64,000 bases of DNA, from assembly GCF_019711435.1 (NCBI RefSeq), contig NZ_JAIGNK010000001.1, positions 744,001 through 808,000 of the forward strand, read 5' to 3'. The translations under genes and the position numbers were made by a program. Shown here piece by piece: positions 41,574 through 51,147 of the stretch. The DNA is from Qipengyuania polymorpha. Its GTDB lineage: Bacteria; Pseudomonadota; Alphaproteobacteria; Sphingomonadales; Sphingomonadaceae. The notes below the pieces were generated by a model, which had not been told where the DNA came from, did no database searches, and saw only the letters and a list, made by a program, of their open reading frames with translations. Numbering within the stretch: position 1 is the stretch's first letter; each line of letters opens with the position of its first letter.

Positions 41574-43814
41574 TCAGCTTCCCGTTTTCTCTTCGGCAGG
41601 GGCGTCGGCGTCATCCTTGCGGACGCCATGGGGGTCGCGGGCAAAGCGCAGGGTGACCCGCGTTCCACCGCCATCGACGGAGGAGAAACTCATCTCCCCG
41701 CCGTGTTCTTCGACAATCTTGTTCACGATGGCGAGGCCGAGGCCGGTGCCCTTGGCGCGCGTCGTGACATAGGGCTCGAGGATGCGTTCGCGGTCCTGCG
41801 GCAGGCCGATACCGTTATCGGTGACGGCGACCGTGATGGCGTCCTCGTCCTCGGTGACTTCGACGGCGATGCGTCCACGATAATCCTCCGGCGCATGCGG
41901 CGTTCGGGCCTCGATGGCCTCGGCAGCATTCTTGAGGATATTGGTAACGGCCTGCCCAAGTTGGTGGCGATCGGCCTGGATCTTGAGCGGTCCCTCGACC
42001 TCGGTGGTCAATCCGTAATTGATCTCCGGATTGGCCACTTCCTGGAGGAATAGCGACTGGCGGATGAGGTCCAGCGCATCCTCCGGCCGGAAGACCGGCT
42101 TTGGCAGGCGAGCGAAGCTGGAGAATTCGTCGACCATTTTCCTGAGGTCACCGACCTGCCGTACGATGGTGTTGGTCAATTCGTCGAAGAGTTCGCCATC
42201 CTGCTCGATTTGTTTGCGATAGCGGCGCTTGAGACGCTCGGTCGCGAGCTGGATGGGCGTGAGCGGGTTCTTGATCTCATGCGCGATGCGACGCGCAACA
42301 TCAGACCATGCGGCCTGCCGCTGGTCGAGCAGCTGCCGGGTGATGTCCTCGAAGGTAATCACATGCCCGTCGCCTTCGCGCACGAGCTTGACGGCGAGCG
42401 TCATCAACTCGCCTTGCCGCGTGTGGCTGACAACGCCGCGATCGAGCCCGGCAATCACCATGGCGGCAATCTGCGGAGCCATTTCGTCGAGAGTTTCGGG
42501 CTGCTTCCCACCCTGCCCGCCCTCGAGCAAAGTGTTCTGCGCAGGTGCATTCATCAGCAGGACGCGGCGGTTCCCGTCGATGGTGATGACACCCGCGCTG
42601 ACCGATTCCAGCACCGCCTCGATGAAGCTGCGGCGGTCCTCCAGCTCTTCATTGGCGGACATCAGTGCATCGGTCTGGCGTTCGAGCTGCGCGGTCATGC
42701 GGTTGAAAGCGCGGTTGAGCAGGCCGATCTCGTCGGCACCGGTCCGCCCCTCGACACGCATACCGAAATTGCCCGCCCCCACCTTGCGCGCGGCAGCGAC
42801 GAGATCGGTGAGTGGTTCGACCTGTCGGTCGGCAAAGCGCAGCGCGAACCAGACCGCTAGGCCAACCAGCGCAAGGCTGACGAAGAACAGCGCGAGGTTG
42901 AAGCGCAACTGCAATGCCCGCGCACGTGAGGTCAGTTCATCATAGGCTACCGAAATCGAGCGCGCGCGTTCCCAGCTGCGGAAGCTTACCCCTTCGGTAT
43001 CGCGAGCCGTGTAGAGATAGATGCCCGCGACACGGTCGATGGGGGCAATGGCCTCGATACGTTCGGGGCTGCCGCGAACCGCGACCTGCTCACCGCGGCG
43101 CAGACCGGGCAGGCTCTCCTCGGTGAAGGCGACCGGGTCGCTGTCCTCGGAAACATTGTAGAGCACCGCTGTACGTGCGCTACCGTCGGGCATGGCCTGC
43201 AGGATGGCGCTTTCGACGACGTCACGCGGGCCAGCCTGATATTCGTAAGCGAGGAGGAAATCGGGGTCGGTGACGGAAATGCGCTGGATATAGGCATTCA
43301 TGTCCATCGCCATCGAAATGGTCTCTTCGGCGAGATCGAGCTGGTTGTCCTCGTAATAGCTTTCAGCCAACGCGTTGGCGTTCTCCATCAATCCGCGCGA
43401 ATTGTCCGAGAACCAGAAGTCGACGCCCGACTGGAACAGGACCGCGGCAAAGGCGGCGACGAGCAGCGTCGGGACAGCCGCGACCATCGAGAAGAAGAAC
43501 ACGAGGCGGACGTGGAGGCGCGCCGTGCTGCCGGCGGCGCGTCTCAGTGCAAGCCTGCGACCTGCCAGAACGAGCAGCGCCATGGCCGGTATGAGTGTGC
43601 CGATGAGCAGGACCGCGACCTGGCTGCTGGGAAGCAGCTGGCCATTGGGCGGTGCCGAACTGAAGGTTGCCCAAGTCGTCGCAACCATTGCGAAAAATGC
43701 GGCAACCGCTGCGATTTCGATGAGCGAGAAAAGGTTGGCCCTGCGCGACGTCACGACGAACCTGCGCCACAAGCGCGGGGTGCGTCGGGTCTGGGGGGTG
43801 GCTTGGGATGCCAT
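41574..43814 (-). CDS. ntrY: Sensor histidine kinase NtrY
   Basis: This 746-residue membrane kinase has two N-terminal helices and a third near residue 105, then a periplasmic sensor region (about 130-300), a fourth helix (LALFFVSLALVGLAVWFAL), HAMP and PAS domains, and the kinase core. The phosphorylated His is in [16 protein letters not shown]; the N box is ILKNAAEA and G boxes are DNGIGLP and GTGLGLAI. It partners NtrX in nitrogen and redox sensing in alphaproteobacteria. It starts 61 bases after ntrC, with an imperfect TTGCA/TGCAA palindrome in the gap. Confidence 0.95.
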   Translation of the reverse strand: MASQATPQTRRTPRLWRRFVVTSRRANLFSLIEIAAVAAFFAMVATTWATFSSAPPNGQLLPSSQVAVLLIGTLIPAMALLVLAGRRLALRRAAGSTARLHVRLVFFFSMVAAVPTLLVAAFAAVLFQSGVDFWFSDNSRGLMENANALAESYYEDNQLDLAEETISMAMDMNAYIQRISVTDPDFLLAYEYQAGPRDVVESAILQAMPDGSARTAVLYNVSEDSDPVAFTEESLPGLRRGEQVAVRGSPERIEAIAPIDRVAGIYLYTARDTEGVSFRSWERARSISVAYDELTSRARALQLRFNLALFFVSLALVGLAVWFALRFADRQVEPLTDLVAAARKVGAGNFGMRVEGRTGADEIGLLNRAFNRMTAQLERQTDALMSANEELEDRRSFIEAVLESVSAGVITIDGNRRVLLMNAPAQNTLLEGGQGGKQPETLDEMAPQIAAMVIAGLDRGVVSHTRQGELMTLAVKLVREGDGHVITFEDITRQLLDQRQAAWSDVARRIAHEIKNPLTPIQLATERLKRRYRKQIEQDGELFDELTNTIVRQVGDLRKMVDEFSSFARLPKPVFRPEDALDLIRQSLFLQEVANPEINYGLTTEVEGPLKIQADRHQLGQAVTNILKNAAEAIEARTPHAPEDYRGRIAVEVTEDEDAITVAVTDNGIGLPQDRERILEPYVTTRAKGTGLGLAIVNKIVEEHGGEMSFSSVDGGGTRVTLRFARDPHGVRKDDADAPAEEKTGS

Positions 43815-43875
43815 CGTTGCGCACTTACATCGCTACTGTTGCAAATATGCAAGTACAAAAACGACGAAATGCGTG

Positions 43876-45291
43876 TCAGCGTCGCTGGACGTAATGCTCC
43901 GGCCGGATATCGAGCTCGCCCAACTTCTTCCGCAGGGTGTTGCGATTGATGCCGAGGAGTTCGGCAGCGCGTAGCTGATTGCCGTTTGTCTCGCGTAGGG
44001 CATGCTCGATCAGCGGCTTTTCGAACTCGGCGAGTGCTTCGTGGTAGAGCGAACCATCGGCAGGTCGCTTTAGGTCCAGCCAGGTAGCCAGGGATGCCTC
44101 GAAAGCGTTGTCGCTCTCCCCTGCCCCATTGGTGACTGGCTTCGGCAGCAAGTCGTTGACGAGTTCTGCATCGATGACCTCATCGCGCGCCATCAGGGCA
44201 AGACGGAAGACGTGGTTGCGCAGTTCGCGCACGTTGCCGCGCCAATCGTGGGCCGAGAGCGCGGCGACGGCTTCTTCGCTCACCGAATGTTGGGGCAGCC
44301 CCTCTTCCCTTGCCTGGCCGAGGAAATGGCGGGTCAGCGCTCCGATATCCTCGCGCCGTTCGCGCAAGGGGGGCAAATGGATGGGGACGACGTTCAGGCG
44401 ATAGAACAGGTCTTCGCGGAAACGCCCATCGGCAATCATCGGAGTAAGATCGCGATTCGTCGCCGCGACGATGCGTACGTCCACTCCGATTTCCTGCCGC
44501 CCACCAACGCGCCGGATGCGCCCCGACTGTAGGGCACGGAGCAGGCGAGTCTGCGCCTCGGCGGGCATGTCACCGATTTCGTCGAGAAAGAGCGTGCCGC
44601 CATTGGCCTGTTCGAACTTGCCGATTTGCTGCGAATGTGCGCCGGTGAAGGCACCGCGTTCGTGACCGAACAGCTCGCTTTCGAGCAAATCGTGCGGGAT
44701 GGCGGCCATGTTGACCGCGACGAAAGGGCCGGTGCGGCGCGAGCCGAGCTGGTGGATGGCCTCGGCCACCAGTTCCTTACCCGTCCCGCTTTCGCCGGTA
44801 ACGAGCACGGTCAAATCGTTGCGCAGGACCCGCGTGATCATGCGATAGACGTCCTGCATCGCCCGGCTTCGCCCGATGAGCGGCAGGTCGCCCCCCTCGC
44901 CCTCGCCTTCAGAAGCGCTGCTGCGCGGGGACTGCGCGACCGCCTGCTTCACTGCCTGCGTCAGTTCGTCGAGATCGAAGGGCTTGGGGAAATATTCGAA
45001 GGCTTCACTGTCGCTGGCGCGCACGGCGGTATCGAGCGTGTTCTGCGCCGAAAGCACGATGACCGGCATCGACGGCGCTTTCTCCCGTACTGAAGCGATG
45101 CCATCCAGGCCGTCGCCATCTTCCAGCATGATGTCGGTCAGCATGACGTCGAAACTTGCATCGGACAGCAAGGCGTCGCGCTTGGCGATGCTGGCGCAGG
45201 CGGTGATGTCGAAGCCTTCGTCGCGCAGGGCCTCGGTGATAACGGTGGCGATGGCACGGTCGTCCTCGACCAGCAGGACCTTGTGGCTCAT
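43876..45291 (-). CDS. ntrC: Nitrogen regulator NtrC (sigma-54 activator)
   Basis: This 471-residue regulator has a receiver domain with DD at 10-11 and the accepting Asp in DVMLTDIMLED. The AAA+ domain has Walker A GESGTGKE, the sigma-54 contact GAFTGA in GHERGAFTGAHS, and Walker B LFLDEIGDM. The Fis-like tail is NQLRAAELLGINRNTLRKKLGEL. It is phosphorylated by NtrB when nitrogen is low and activates glutamine synthetase and transport genes. The start overlaps the ntrB stop by four bases. Confidence 0.96.
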   Translation of the reverse strand: MSHKVLLVEDDRAIATVITEALRDEGFDITACASIAKRDALLSDASFDVMLTDIMLEDGDGLDGIASVREKAPSMPVIVLSAQNTLDTAVRASDSEAFEYFPKPFDLDELTQAVKQAVAQSPRSSASEGEGEGGDLPLIGRSRAMQDVYRMITRVLRNDLTVLVTGESGTGKELVAEAIHQLGSRRTGPFVAVNMAAIPHDLLESELFGHERGAFTGAHSQQIGKFEQANGGTLFLDEIGDMPAEAQTRLLRALQSGRIRRVGGRQEIGVDVRIVAATNRDLTPMIADGRFREDLFYRLNVVPIHLPPLRERREDIGALTRHFLGQAREEGLPQHSVSEEAVAALSAHDWRGNVRELRNHVFRLALMARDEVIDAELVNDLLPKPVTNGAGESDNAFEASLATWLDLKRPADGSLYHEALAEFEKPLIEHALRETNGNQLRAAELLGINRNTLRKKLGELDIRPEHYVQRR

Positions 45292-46361
45292 GACGGCTTC
45301 CTGTCTGCGACAGCGAGATTGATGCGGAAATGGGTGAGGCCGGCGCGCTCGTCACGTTCATGCGCGATGCGGCCGCCCATGTCGCGCAGGAGCTTGCGGA
45401 CGAGGGCGAGTCCGAGGCCCTGCCCGTGCGGCTTGCCCGATACGAAGGGCTCGAATGCATGGTCACGCAGATGCGACGGGAGACCCGGCCCGGGGTCGGT
45501 GACAGTAATCTCGATAGGCAGACGGGTCGCTTTGCCGAGGCGGATGGCGGAAAACACCAGGCCACTGACGAAGCGTGTGCGGACGGAAACCCGCGCATCT
45601 TCGACATTCGAGCAAGCATCGCAGGCATTGGCGAGAAGGTTGATGAGGACCTGTTCGAGCGCCCCCTGGTCGGCTTCGACAGGCGGCAATGAGGGGTCGA
45701 ACTCCTCGACCAATTCGCAGCCATCGTCGCGCCCTGCCCTCACTGTCGCCATGGCATTGCGGATGGCCTCGTGGAGATTGCAAGGGCCAGTCTGTACCGA
45801 ACTGCGACTGCCAAGTTGCTGCATCCGGTCGATAAGTTGGGCGATACGGTCGACTTCGCCCTCGATCATCGTCGCCAGCGGGCGGTCACGTTCGGAGGCA
45901 CGCCGAGCAATCAGCTGGCTTGCGCCGCGAATGGCCGAGAGCGGGTTCTTGATTTCATGCGCGAGGACCGCCGGGGCACGCAGTTCGACGCGTTCCTCGT
46001 CGTCGCCGTCATTGCCTTCCTGGCCCAGCTCGGAAAGCGTCACCACGCGCCAGCCGGGGTGCGAATGCATCGGTGAGCTGGTGATGTTAACCCGCCGTCC
46101 GCCCTGCCCCGTCGAAATGGCGATGCCGCGAACGATCATCTGCGCATCGCGCTTGGTCAGGCTTTCGCGCAGCCGCTCGTCGTCGATAACGATGGCCTCG
46201 CCAAGTTCCATGGTGGTGAGCTTGCCCGCACTGCGACCGAGCAATTCCTCGGCAGCAGGATTGGCTTCGATGATGCAGTCAGCCTCGTTGACGAGCAGCA
46301 CGGCGAAAATCAGTCCGGAAATCTGCGCGGCGGCATCGGGCGCGCCCGGACTGGCGCTCAT
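45288..46361 (-). CDS. ntrB: Nitrogen-sensing histidine kinase NtrB
   Basis: This 357-residue soluble kinase has an N-terminal PAS domain (residues 10-115), then the H box [20 protein letters not shown], the N box NLLANACDA and a G box [13 protein letters not shown]. It phosphorylates NtrC and is controlled by PII. The ATG overlaps the dusB stop by four bases, and the end overlaps ntrC. No ammonium-transporter gene is nearby. Confidence 0.95.
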   Translation of the reverse strand: MSASPGAPDAAAQISGLIFAVLLVNEADCIIEANPAAEELLGRSAGKLTTMELGEAIVIDDERLRESLTKRDAQMIVRGIAISTGQGGRRVNITSSPMHSHPGWRVVTLSELGQEGNDGDDEERVELRAPAVLAHEIKNPLSAIRGASQLIARRASERDRPLATMIEGEVDRIAQLIDRMQQLGSRSSVQTGPCNLHEAIRNAMATVRAGRDDGCELVEEFDPSLPPVEADQGALEQVLINLLANACDACSNVEDARVSVRTRFVSGLVFSAIRLGKATRLPIEITVTDPGPGLPSHLRDHAFEPFVSGKPHGQGLGLALVRKLLRDMGGRIAHERDERAGLTHFRINLAVADRKPS

Positions 46362-47377
46362 GCGGCGCGCCGGTGCAGGAACGGCTCGTAGAAACGTTCC
46401 AATTCATCAAGGACTTCAGTGGTATCGTCGAGGAAGTTCACGCGGTTGCGGAACTCTGCCGAGCCGTGCATTCCCTTGGTGTACCAGCCGAGATGCTTGC
46501 GCGCTATCTTGACGCCAACCTGCTCGCCATAAAGCTCGAGCATGTCGCGATAATGCTCGACCACGACCTCGTATTGCTCGTCGAAACTAGGGCTCTCGAG
46601 CTTCTCGCCCGTCTTCCACCAGTGCATGACCTGCGCCAGCAGCCACGGTTTGCCATAGGCACCGCGGCCAATCATCAGCCCGTCCGCACCCGATTGCTCG
46701 AGCGCCTTGTCCGCGTCGTCGATGGTGCAGATGTCGCCATTGACGATGACGGGGATGTTCACCGCGTCCTTCACCTTGCGGATGAAGGCCCAGTCGGCGC
46801 TCCCCTTGTACATCTGGTTGCGCGTGCGGCCGTGGACGGTGACCATCTTCACACCGAGGTCTTCGGCAATACGCGCCAGTTCGGGCGCATTGAGGTCGGC
46901 GTGGTCCCAGCCCATGCGCATCTTGACCGTCACCGGAACATCGACCGCCTTGACCGTCGCTTCCATCAGCTTGGTGGCGAGCCCGACTTCCTTCATCAGC
47001 GCCGACCCGGCAAGCTGGCCGACGACTTTGCGCACCGGGCAGCCGAAATTGATGTCGATGATGTCGGCGCCATTTCCCTGCTGGAGCTTGGCGGCTTCGG
47101 CCATGCTGTGCGGGTCGCAGCCGACCAGCTGCATCGAAACCGGTTCTTCGATAGGGTCCCACGCGGCCTTCTGCACCGATTGGCGCGTCTCGCGGATAGC
47201 CGCCTCGCTGGCAATCATCTCGGTGACATTGAGGCCCGAGCCGTATTTGCGCACCAGCTTGCGGAACGGCAGGTCGGTGACGCCCGTCATCGGCGCCAGG
47301 ATGACCGGCGTGTCGATGGCCACATTACCGATGTGGATGGGCTTCGGCGGGGCCGGAGGAGAAGTGGTCGCGTTCAT
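46358..47377 (-). CDS. dusB: tRNA-dihydrouridine synthase DusB (NifR3)
   Basis: This 339-residue flavoenzyme reduces specific uridines of tRNA to dihydrouridine. The FMN and substrate sites are [18 protein letters not shown] and MQLVGCDP, and the catalytic Cys is in [20 protein letters not shown]. The tail has [12 protein letters not shown]. It leads the string dusB-ntrB-ntrC-ntrY-ntrX. The 84-base gap to divergent ispDF should hold promoters for both. Confidence 0.96.
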   Translation of the reverse strand: MNATTSPPAPPKPIHIGNVAIDTPVILAPMTGVTDLPFRKLVRKYGSGLNVTEMIASEAAIRETRQSVQKAAWDPIEEPVSMQLVGCDPHSMAEAAKLQQGNGADIIDINFGCPVRKVVGQLAGSALMKEVGLATKLMEATVKAVDVPVTVKMRMGWDHADLNAPELARIAEDLGVKMVTVHGRTRNQMYKGSADWAFIRKVKDAVNIPVIVNGDICTIDDADKALEQSGADGLMIGRGAYGKPWLLAQVMHWWKTGEKLESPSFDEQYEVVVEHYRDMLELYGEQVGVKIARKHLGWYTKGMHGSAEFRNRVNFLDDTTEVLDELERFYEPFLHRRAA

Positions 47378-47461
47378 GACTGGGTGGTGTGCCTAAATAT
47401 TGGGCAGGCACATAGTGCGTTGCAGCGAAAACCTCAACCCGCTAGCGGGCGGGACATAGCT

Positions 47462-48607
47462 ATGCAGGACGAACGCCCTCTCCCCTCCTTCGCCGCCATC
47501 GTGGTTGCCGCGGGCAAGGGCCTGCGCGCGGGACAGCCGGTACCGAAGCAATTCGCGCAATGGCGCGGCAAGCCGGTGGTGCGGCATTCGGTGGAGGCAC
47601 TGCTCGAAGCCGGCGCGGCGCCCCTAGTGGTGATGATACCAGAGGGTGGTGACGAACTTTTGTCCCGTGCTCTCAGCGGACTTGATGGCTGGCAAGCCGT
47701 CACCGGCGGAGCAACGCGACAGCAATCGGTGGCGTTCGGTCTTGAAGCGGTAAAGAGCGCCGAGCGTGTTCTCATCCATGACGCGGCGCGTCCGCATCTA
47801 CCCAAGCCCGTCATCGAAAAGCTGCTTCAGGCGCTGGACGAGCACCCCGGAGCCATCCCCACCCTCCCCGTCGTCGACAGCCTCGCCATCGATGACGCCG
47901 GTGCCATGGCAGGGAGCGGAGAGCGCGAGAAACTGCGCCGCGTGCAGACGCCGCAGGCCTTTCGCTTCGCCGACATCCACGCCGCTCATCGCGCATGGCA
48001 AGGCGAGCCCACTGCCGGAGACGATGCGCAGGTCTTGCGCGCTGCAGGAGGCTCGGTGGCACTGGTCGAGGGCGACGAGCGCCTCAGGAAACTCACATTC
48101 GCGGAGGATTTCGTGTCCAACCTTCCCCCAGTGCGCATCGGCACCGGTTTCGATGTCCACAAGCTGGCCGCAGGCGAGGAACTATGGCTGGGCGGTATCA
48201 AGATCGAGCACGACAAGGGCCTTGCCGGTCACAGCGATGCCGACGTGGCGCTCCATGCCATCGTCGATGCTTTGCTTGGGGCAATCGGTAATGGCGACAT
48301 CGGCGACCACTTTCCGCCATCCGACCCGCAATGGAAGGGCGCGAGCAGCGACCGGTTCGTGGCGCATGCGGCGAAACTCGTGGACGAAGCAGGCTATCGG
48401 ACGGGCAATATCGACCTTACCATCATCTGCGAGGCGCCCAAGATTGGTCCCCACCGCGAAGCCATGCGGCAACGGATTGCCGAACTGCTCGGCGTTGACA
48501 CGGGCGCGATATCGGTGAAGGCGACGACCACGGAAAGGCTCGGCTTCACCGGACGGGGCGAAGGCATAGCCGCACAGGCCGCAGCGACGGTCATTCGGAA
48601 CGATTGA
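47462..48607 (+). CDS. ispDF: Bifunctional IspD/IspF (MEP pathway)
   Basis: This 381-residue fusion makes two non-consecutive steps of isoprenoid synthesis. The IspD half (residues 1-222) has FAAIVVAAGKGLRAGQPVPKQF, GGATRQQSV and VLIHDAARP. The IspF half (from VRIGTGFDVHKL) has the metal site DVH, GHSDADVALHAIVDALLGAIGNGDIGDHF and the C-terminal GFTGRGEGIAAQA. Fusion of ispD and ispF is common in alphaproteobacteria. The start is ATG 47462; the longer open frame is antisense to dusB. Confidence 0.97.
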   Translation: MQDERPLPSFAAIVVAAGKGLRAGQPVPKQFAQWRGKPVVRHSVEALLEAGAAPLVVMIPEGGDELLSRALSGLDGWQAVTGGATRQQSVAFGLEAVKSAERVLIHDAARPHLPKPVIEKLLQALDEHPGAIPTLPVVDSLAIDDAGAMAGSGEREKLRRVQTPQAFRFADIHAAHRAWQGEPTAGDDAQVLRAAGGSVALVEGDERLRKLTFAEDFVSNLPPVRIGTGFDVHKLAAGEELWLGGIKIEHDKGLAGHSDADVALHAIVDALLGAIGNGDIGDHFPPSDPQWKGASSDRFVAHAAKLVDEAGYRTGNIDLTIICEAPKIGPHREAMRQRIAELLGVDTGAISVKATTTERLGFTGRGEGIAAQAAATVIRND

Positions 48608-48619
48608 AGGGGAATCGCA

Positions 48620-49156
48620 ATGAAGAAATTCGGGATCTTGCTGGGTGCTTTGGCCATGGGCAGCAGCGCGATGGCGAGCGCGCAGGAAACGGCGCCTTCG
48701 CCCAAGCCTGACCAGGAAGTCATCGTCGGCGGTGTCCGCTACTTCATGCCTATTTTCGTCGAAACGATTACGAAAAAGTGCGCCGGATCGCTTGCTCCCG
48801 ACGGCTATCTCGTGACCAACATGGAGGCACTGACAGCCAAGTTTGCCGAAGGGGCGGAAGCAAATTGGCCGCATGCGCGGGCCTTGGTTGTCGCAATCGT
48901 GAACGATGGCAAGAACGGTCCGCGAGGCAGTAACGAGCTCGACGAGCTGCCCGATGAGTTCATCAAGCCGATGATCGAGATCATGCTTCCCGAAAAGCTC
49001 TCCGAGGATATCGAGGAAAAGCACTGCGCCCCTATCGAAGAGGTCATGGAATCGCTCGACCCCTTGCCGGCAGACAATTTTGCGACCTTCGTCGGAACGG
49101 TCATCAAGCTGGTGTGGGAAGACAAGGGCCGTGAACGTCGGAATACCGAGGGATGA
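48620..49156 (+). CDS. Hypothetical secreted protein
   Basis: This 178-residue protein is of unknown family, with a signal peptide (MKKFGILLGALAMGSSAMASAQE). The mature part is rich in Glu and Pro and has two cysteines (TKKCAGSL and EEKHCAPIEE) that may form a disulfide. No known domain is visible. The stop overlaps the next start (ATGA), so it is coupled to the CinA-like gene, and it follows ispDF by 12 bases. A GGGGAATCGCA site precedes it. Confidence 0.6.
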   Translation: MKKFGILLGALAMGSSAMASAQETAPSPKPDQEVIVGGVRYFMPIFVETITKKCAGSLAPDGYLVTNMEALTAKFAEGAEANWPHARALVVAIVNDGKNGPRGSNELDELPDEFIKPMIEIMLPEKLSEDIEEKHCAPIEEVMESLDPLPADNFATFVGTVIKLVWEDKGRERRNTEG

Positions 49157-49659
49157 CCACTCCAGGCGAGCTTCTTCCGCATGAAATCGATGACCTTGCG
49201 GCCAAGGTCATCGAGGCCAATCGTGCTGCCGGACGCAAGGTGGTGCTCGCCGAAAGCTGCACGGGCGGGCTGGTCTCGGCCGCGCTTACCGAAATTCCCG
49301 GATCCTCGGCCGTGTTCGACCGCGGTTTCGTGACCTATTCGAATGAATCGAAGATGGAAGCGCTCGGTGTGCCGCTCGACATCATCGAGACATTTGGCGC
49401 GGTTTCGATTGCCTGTGCATGGGCCATGGCGAAGGGAGCGCTGGCCAAGAGCGATGCCGATGTGGCGGTGGCCATCAGCGGCGTGGCAGGCCCTACCGGC
49501 GGAACAACGCTGAAGCCCGTCGGCACGGTGGTCTTCGCCCGCGTCGTGCGCGGCCAGGAAGGCGAACCCGAAGGCGAACTCAAGAAATTCGAGCCGACCT
49601 CGCGCGCAGACATCCGGCGCGAAGCGACCGTTTGCGCTCTCGAATTGCTGATGCCCTAG
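49153..49659 (+). CDS. pncC: CinA-family nicotinamide-nucleotide amidase (PncC)
   Basis: This 168-residue single-domain CinA C-terminal protein has the signature VVLAESCTGGLVSAALTEIPGSSAVFDRGFVTYSN and SGVAGPTGGTTLKPVGTVVFA. Stand-alone forms deamidate nicotinamide mononucleotide to recycle NAD. The catalytic Ser and Lys lie in AESCTGG and NESKMEALG. The start overlaps the upstream gene by four bases, and the end overlaps the convergent RatA-like gene. Confidence 0.9.
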   Translation: MTTPGELLPHEIDDLAAKVIEANRAAGRKVVLAESCTGGLVSAALTEIPGSSAVFDRGFVTYSNESKMEALGVPLDIIETFGAVSIACAWAMAKGALAKSDADVAVAISGVAGPTGGTTLKPVGTVVFARVVRGQEGEPEGELKKFEPTSRADIRREATVCALELLMP

Positions 49660-50111
49660 AGGTTGGCGGCGGCGTTCTCGCGGCCGTAGAGTTCGTCCGC
49701 GCGTTTCTCGAACGCCTCGACCATCTTGCGAAAAGCGCGGTCGAAATACTGGCCTGCAAGCGCCTCGAACACGGCGTTGCGGAAGCTGAATTCGACGCAG
49801 AAGTCGATCTCGCACCCGCCGTCGGGAAGGCATTTGAAATACCAATTGTTGTCGAGGTCTTTCAGCGGCCCATCGACATAAAAGACCTCGATATGCTCGG
49901 GCCGCTTCTTGATGACGCGCGAGGTGAATTTCTCGCGGATCGCCTTGAAGCCGACCAGCATGTCGGCCTCCATCTCGGTTTCGGTATTGCTGCGGATGCG
50001 CGTAGCGACGACCCAGGGCAGGAACTTGGGATAGCTCGCCACATCGGCGACGAGGTCGAACATCTGTTCGCAGCTGTAGGGAAGGCGCCGCGTCTCGCGT
50101 ATGCCCGGCAT
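49656..50111 (-). CDS. START-fold RatA/COQ10-like protein
   Basis: This 151-residue protein belongs to the START/COQ10-like family: SCEQMFDLVADVASYPKFLPWVVATRI at the N-terminus, DMLVGFKAIREKFTSRV in the middle, and the final AFRKMVEAFEKRADELYG. Relatives bind ubiquinone (COQ10) or associate with ribosomes (RatA). The present sequence alone cannot tell which. It directly follows lipA on the same strand with an overlap of one base at 50111, a common arrangement in alphaproteobacteria. Confidence 0.88.
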   Translation of the reverse strand: MPGIRETRRLPYSCEQMFDLVADVASYPKFLPWVVATRIRSNTETEMEADMLVGFKAIREKFTSRVIKKRPEHIEVFYVDGPLKDLDNNWYFKCLPDGGCEIDFCVEFSFRNAVFEALAGQYFDRAFRKMVEAFEKRADELYGRENAAANL

Positions 50112-51064
50112 CAGCCCTGTGCCCTCGCCCTCGCCTTGGCCAGCTTCTCTTCGCGTGCCGCCTTCATCACTGCGAAATCGTCACCCGCGTGGTAGCTCGA
50201 GCGCGTGAGCGGGCTCGATGCGACCTGAAGGAAGCCCTTGGCGCGTGCAATCGAGCCATAGGCAGCGAAGGCCTTTGGCGTAACGAAATCCTCGACCTTG
50301 GCGTGCTTCGGTGTGGGCTGGAGGTACTGGCCCATGGTGATGAAATCGACATCGGCGCTGCGCATGTCGTCCATGACCTGGTGCACTTCGAGCCGCTGTT
50401 CGCCGAGACCGAGCATGATGCCAGACTTGGTGAAAATCAGCGGGTCGTGTGCCTTCACCTCTTCGAGCAGGCGCAGCGAGGCGTAATAGCGCGCGCCGGG
50501 CCGGATTGTCGGATACAGGCGCGGTACGGTCTCGAGATTGTGGTTGTAGACATCGGGGCCCGCCTCGCAGATCTTCTCCACCGCTGCGCGCATCTTGCCG
50601 CGGAAGTCGGGAGTGAGGATCTCGATGGTCGTTTCGGGAGTCTCGCGGCGCAGGGCCTTGATGACCTTCACGAACTGGTCCGCGCCGCCATCGGGCAGGT
50701 CGTCGCGGTCGACGCTGGTAATGACGATGTGGTTGAGGCCCATCTGGCCAGCCGCGATGGCGACGTTTTCCGGCTCCATCGGATCGACCATGCGCGGCAT
50801 GCCGGTCTTCACATTGCAGAAGGCGCAGGCACGCGTGCAGACATCGCCGAGAATCATGACCGTGGCGTGCTTCTTGTCCCAGCATTCGCCGATATTCGGG
50901 CAGGCCGCCTCCTCGCACACCGTGTTGAGCGAGAGGTCGCGCATCAGCTTGCGCGTCTCGTGATAGCCCTTGCTGACAGGCGCTTTCACGCGAATCCAGT
51001 CGGGCTTGCGCTGCTTCTTCGGCGGTTCGCCGTCGGTTTTGGGCGGGGAAGAGAGGTCGTTCAT
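50111..51064 (-). CDS. lipA: Lipoyl synthase
   Basis: This radical SAM enzyme of 317 residues inserts sulfur into octanoyl chains on lipoyl domains, including the E2 at 23319. The auxiliary cluster is [12 protein letters not shown], the radical SAM cluster is CTRACAFC, and the C-terminal part has [19 protein letters not shown] and [11 protein letters not shown], with the conserved RSSYHA end. Start choice is uncertain between ATG 51064 and ATG 51076 (four more residues); neither has a strong ribosome-binding site. It overlaps the next gene by one base. Confidence 0.96.
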   Translation of the reverse strand: MNDLSSPPKTDGEPPKKQRKPDWIRVKAPVSKGYHETRKLMRDLSLNTVCEEAACPNIGECWDKKHATVMILGDVCTRACAFCNVKTGMPRMVDPMEPENVAIAAGQMGLNHIVITSVDRDDLPDGGADQFVKVIKALRRETPETTIEILTPDFRGKMRAAVEKICEAGPDVYNHNLETVPRLYPTIRPGARYYASLRLLEEVKAHDPLIFTKSGIMLGLGEQRLEVHQVMDDMRSADVDFITMGQYLQPTPKHAKVEDFVTPKAFAAYGSIARAKGFLQVASSPLTRSSYHAGDDFAVMKAAREEKLAKARARAQG

Positions 51065-51147
51065 TGCGGGGCCCATCTAGGGAAAGGCGAGTATGTCTGC
51101 AATGGTGCAACTTGCTCTTTCGCGAAGCTGCGATTACGCGGCGCGCT

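Noticed and set aside
46373..47461. Upstream extension of the ispDF frame
   Set aside because: It runs antisense to dusB; conserved IspD sequence starts at 47462.
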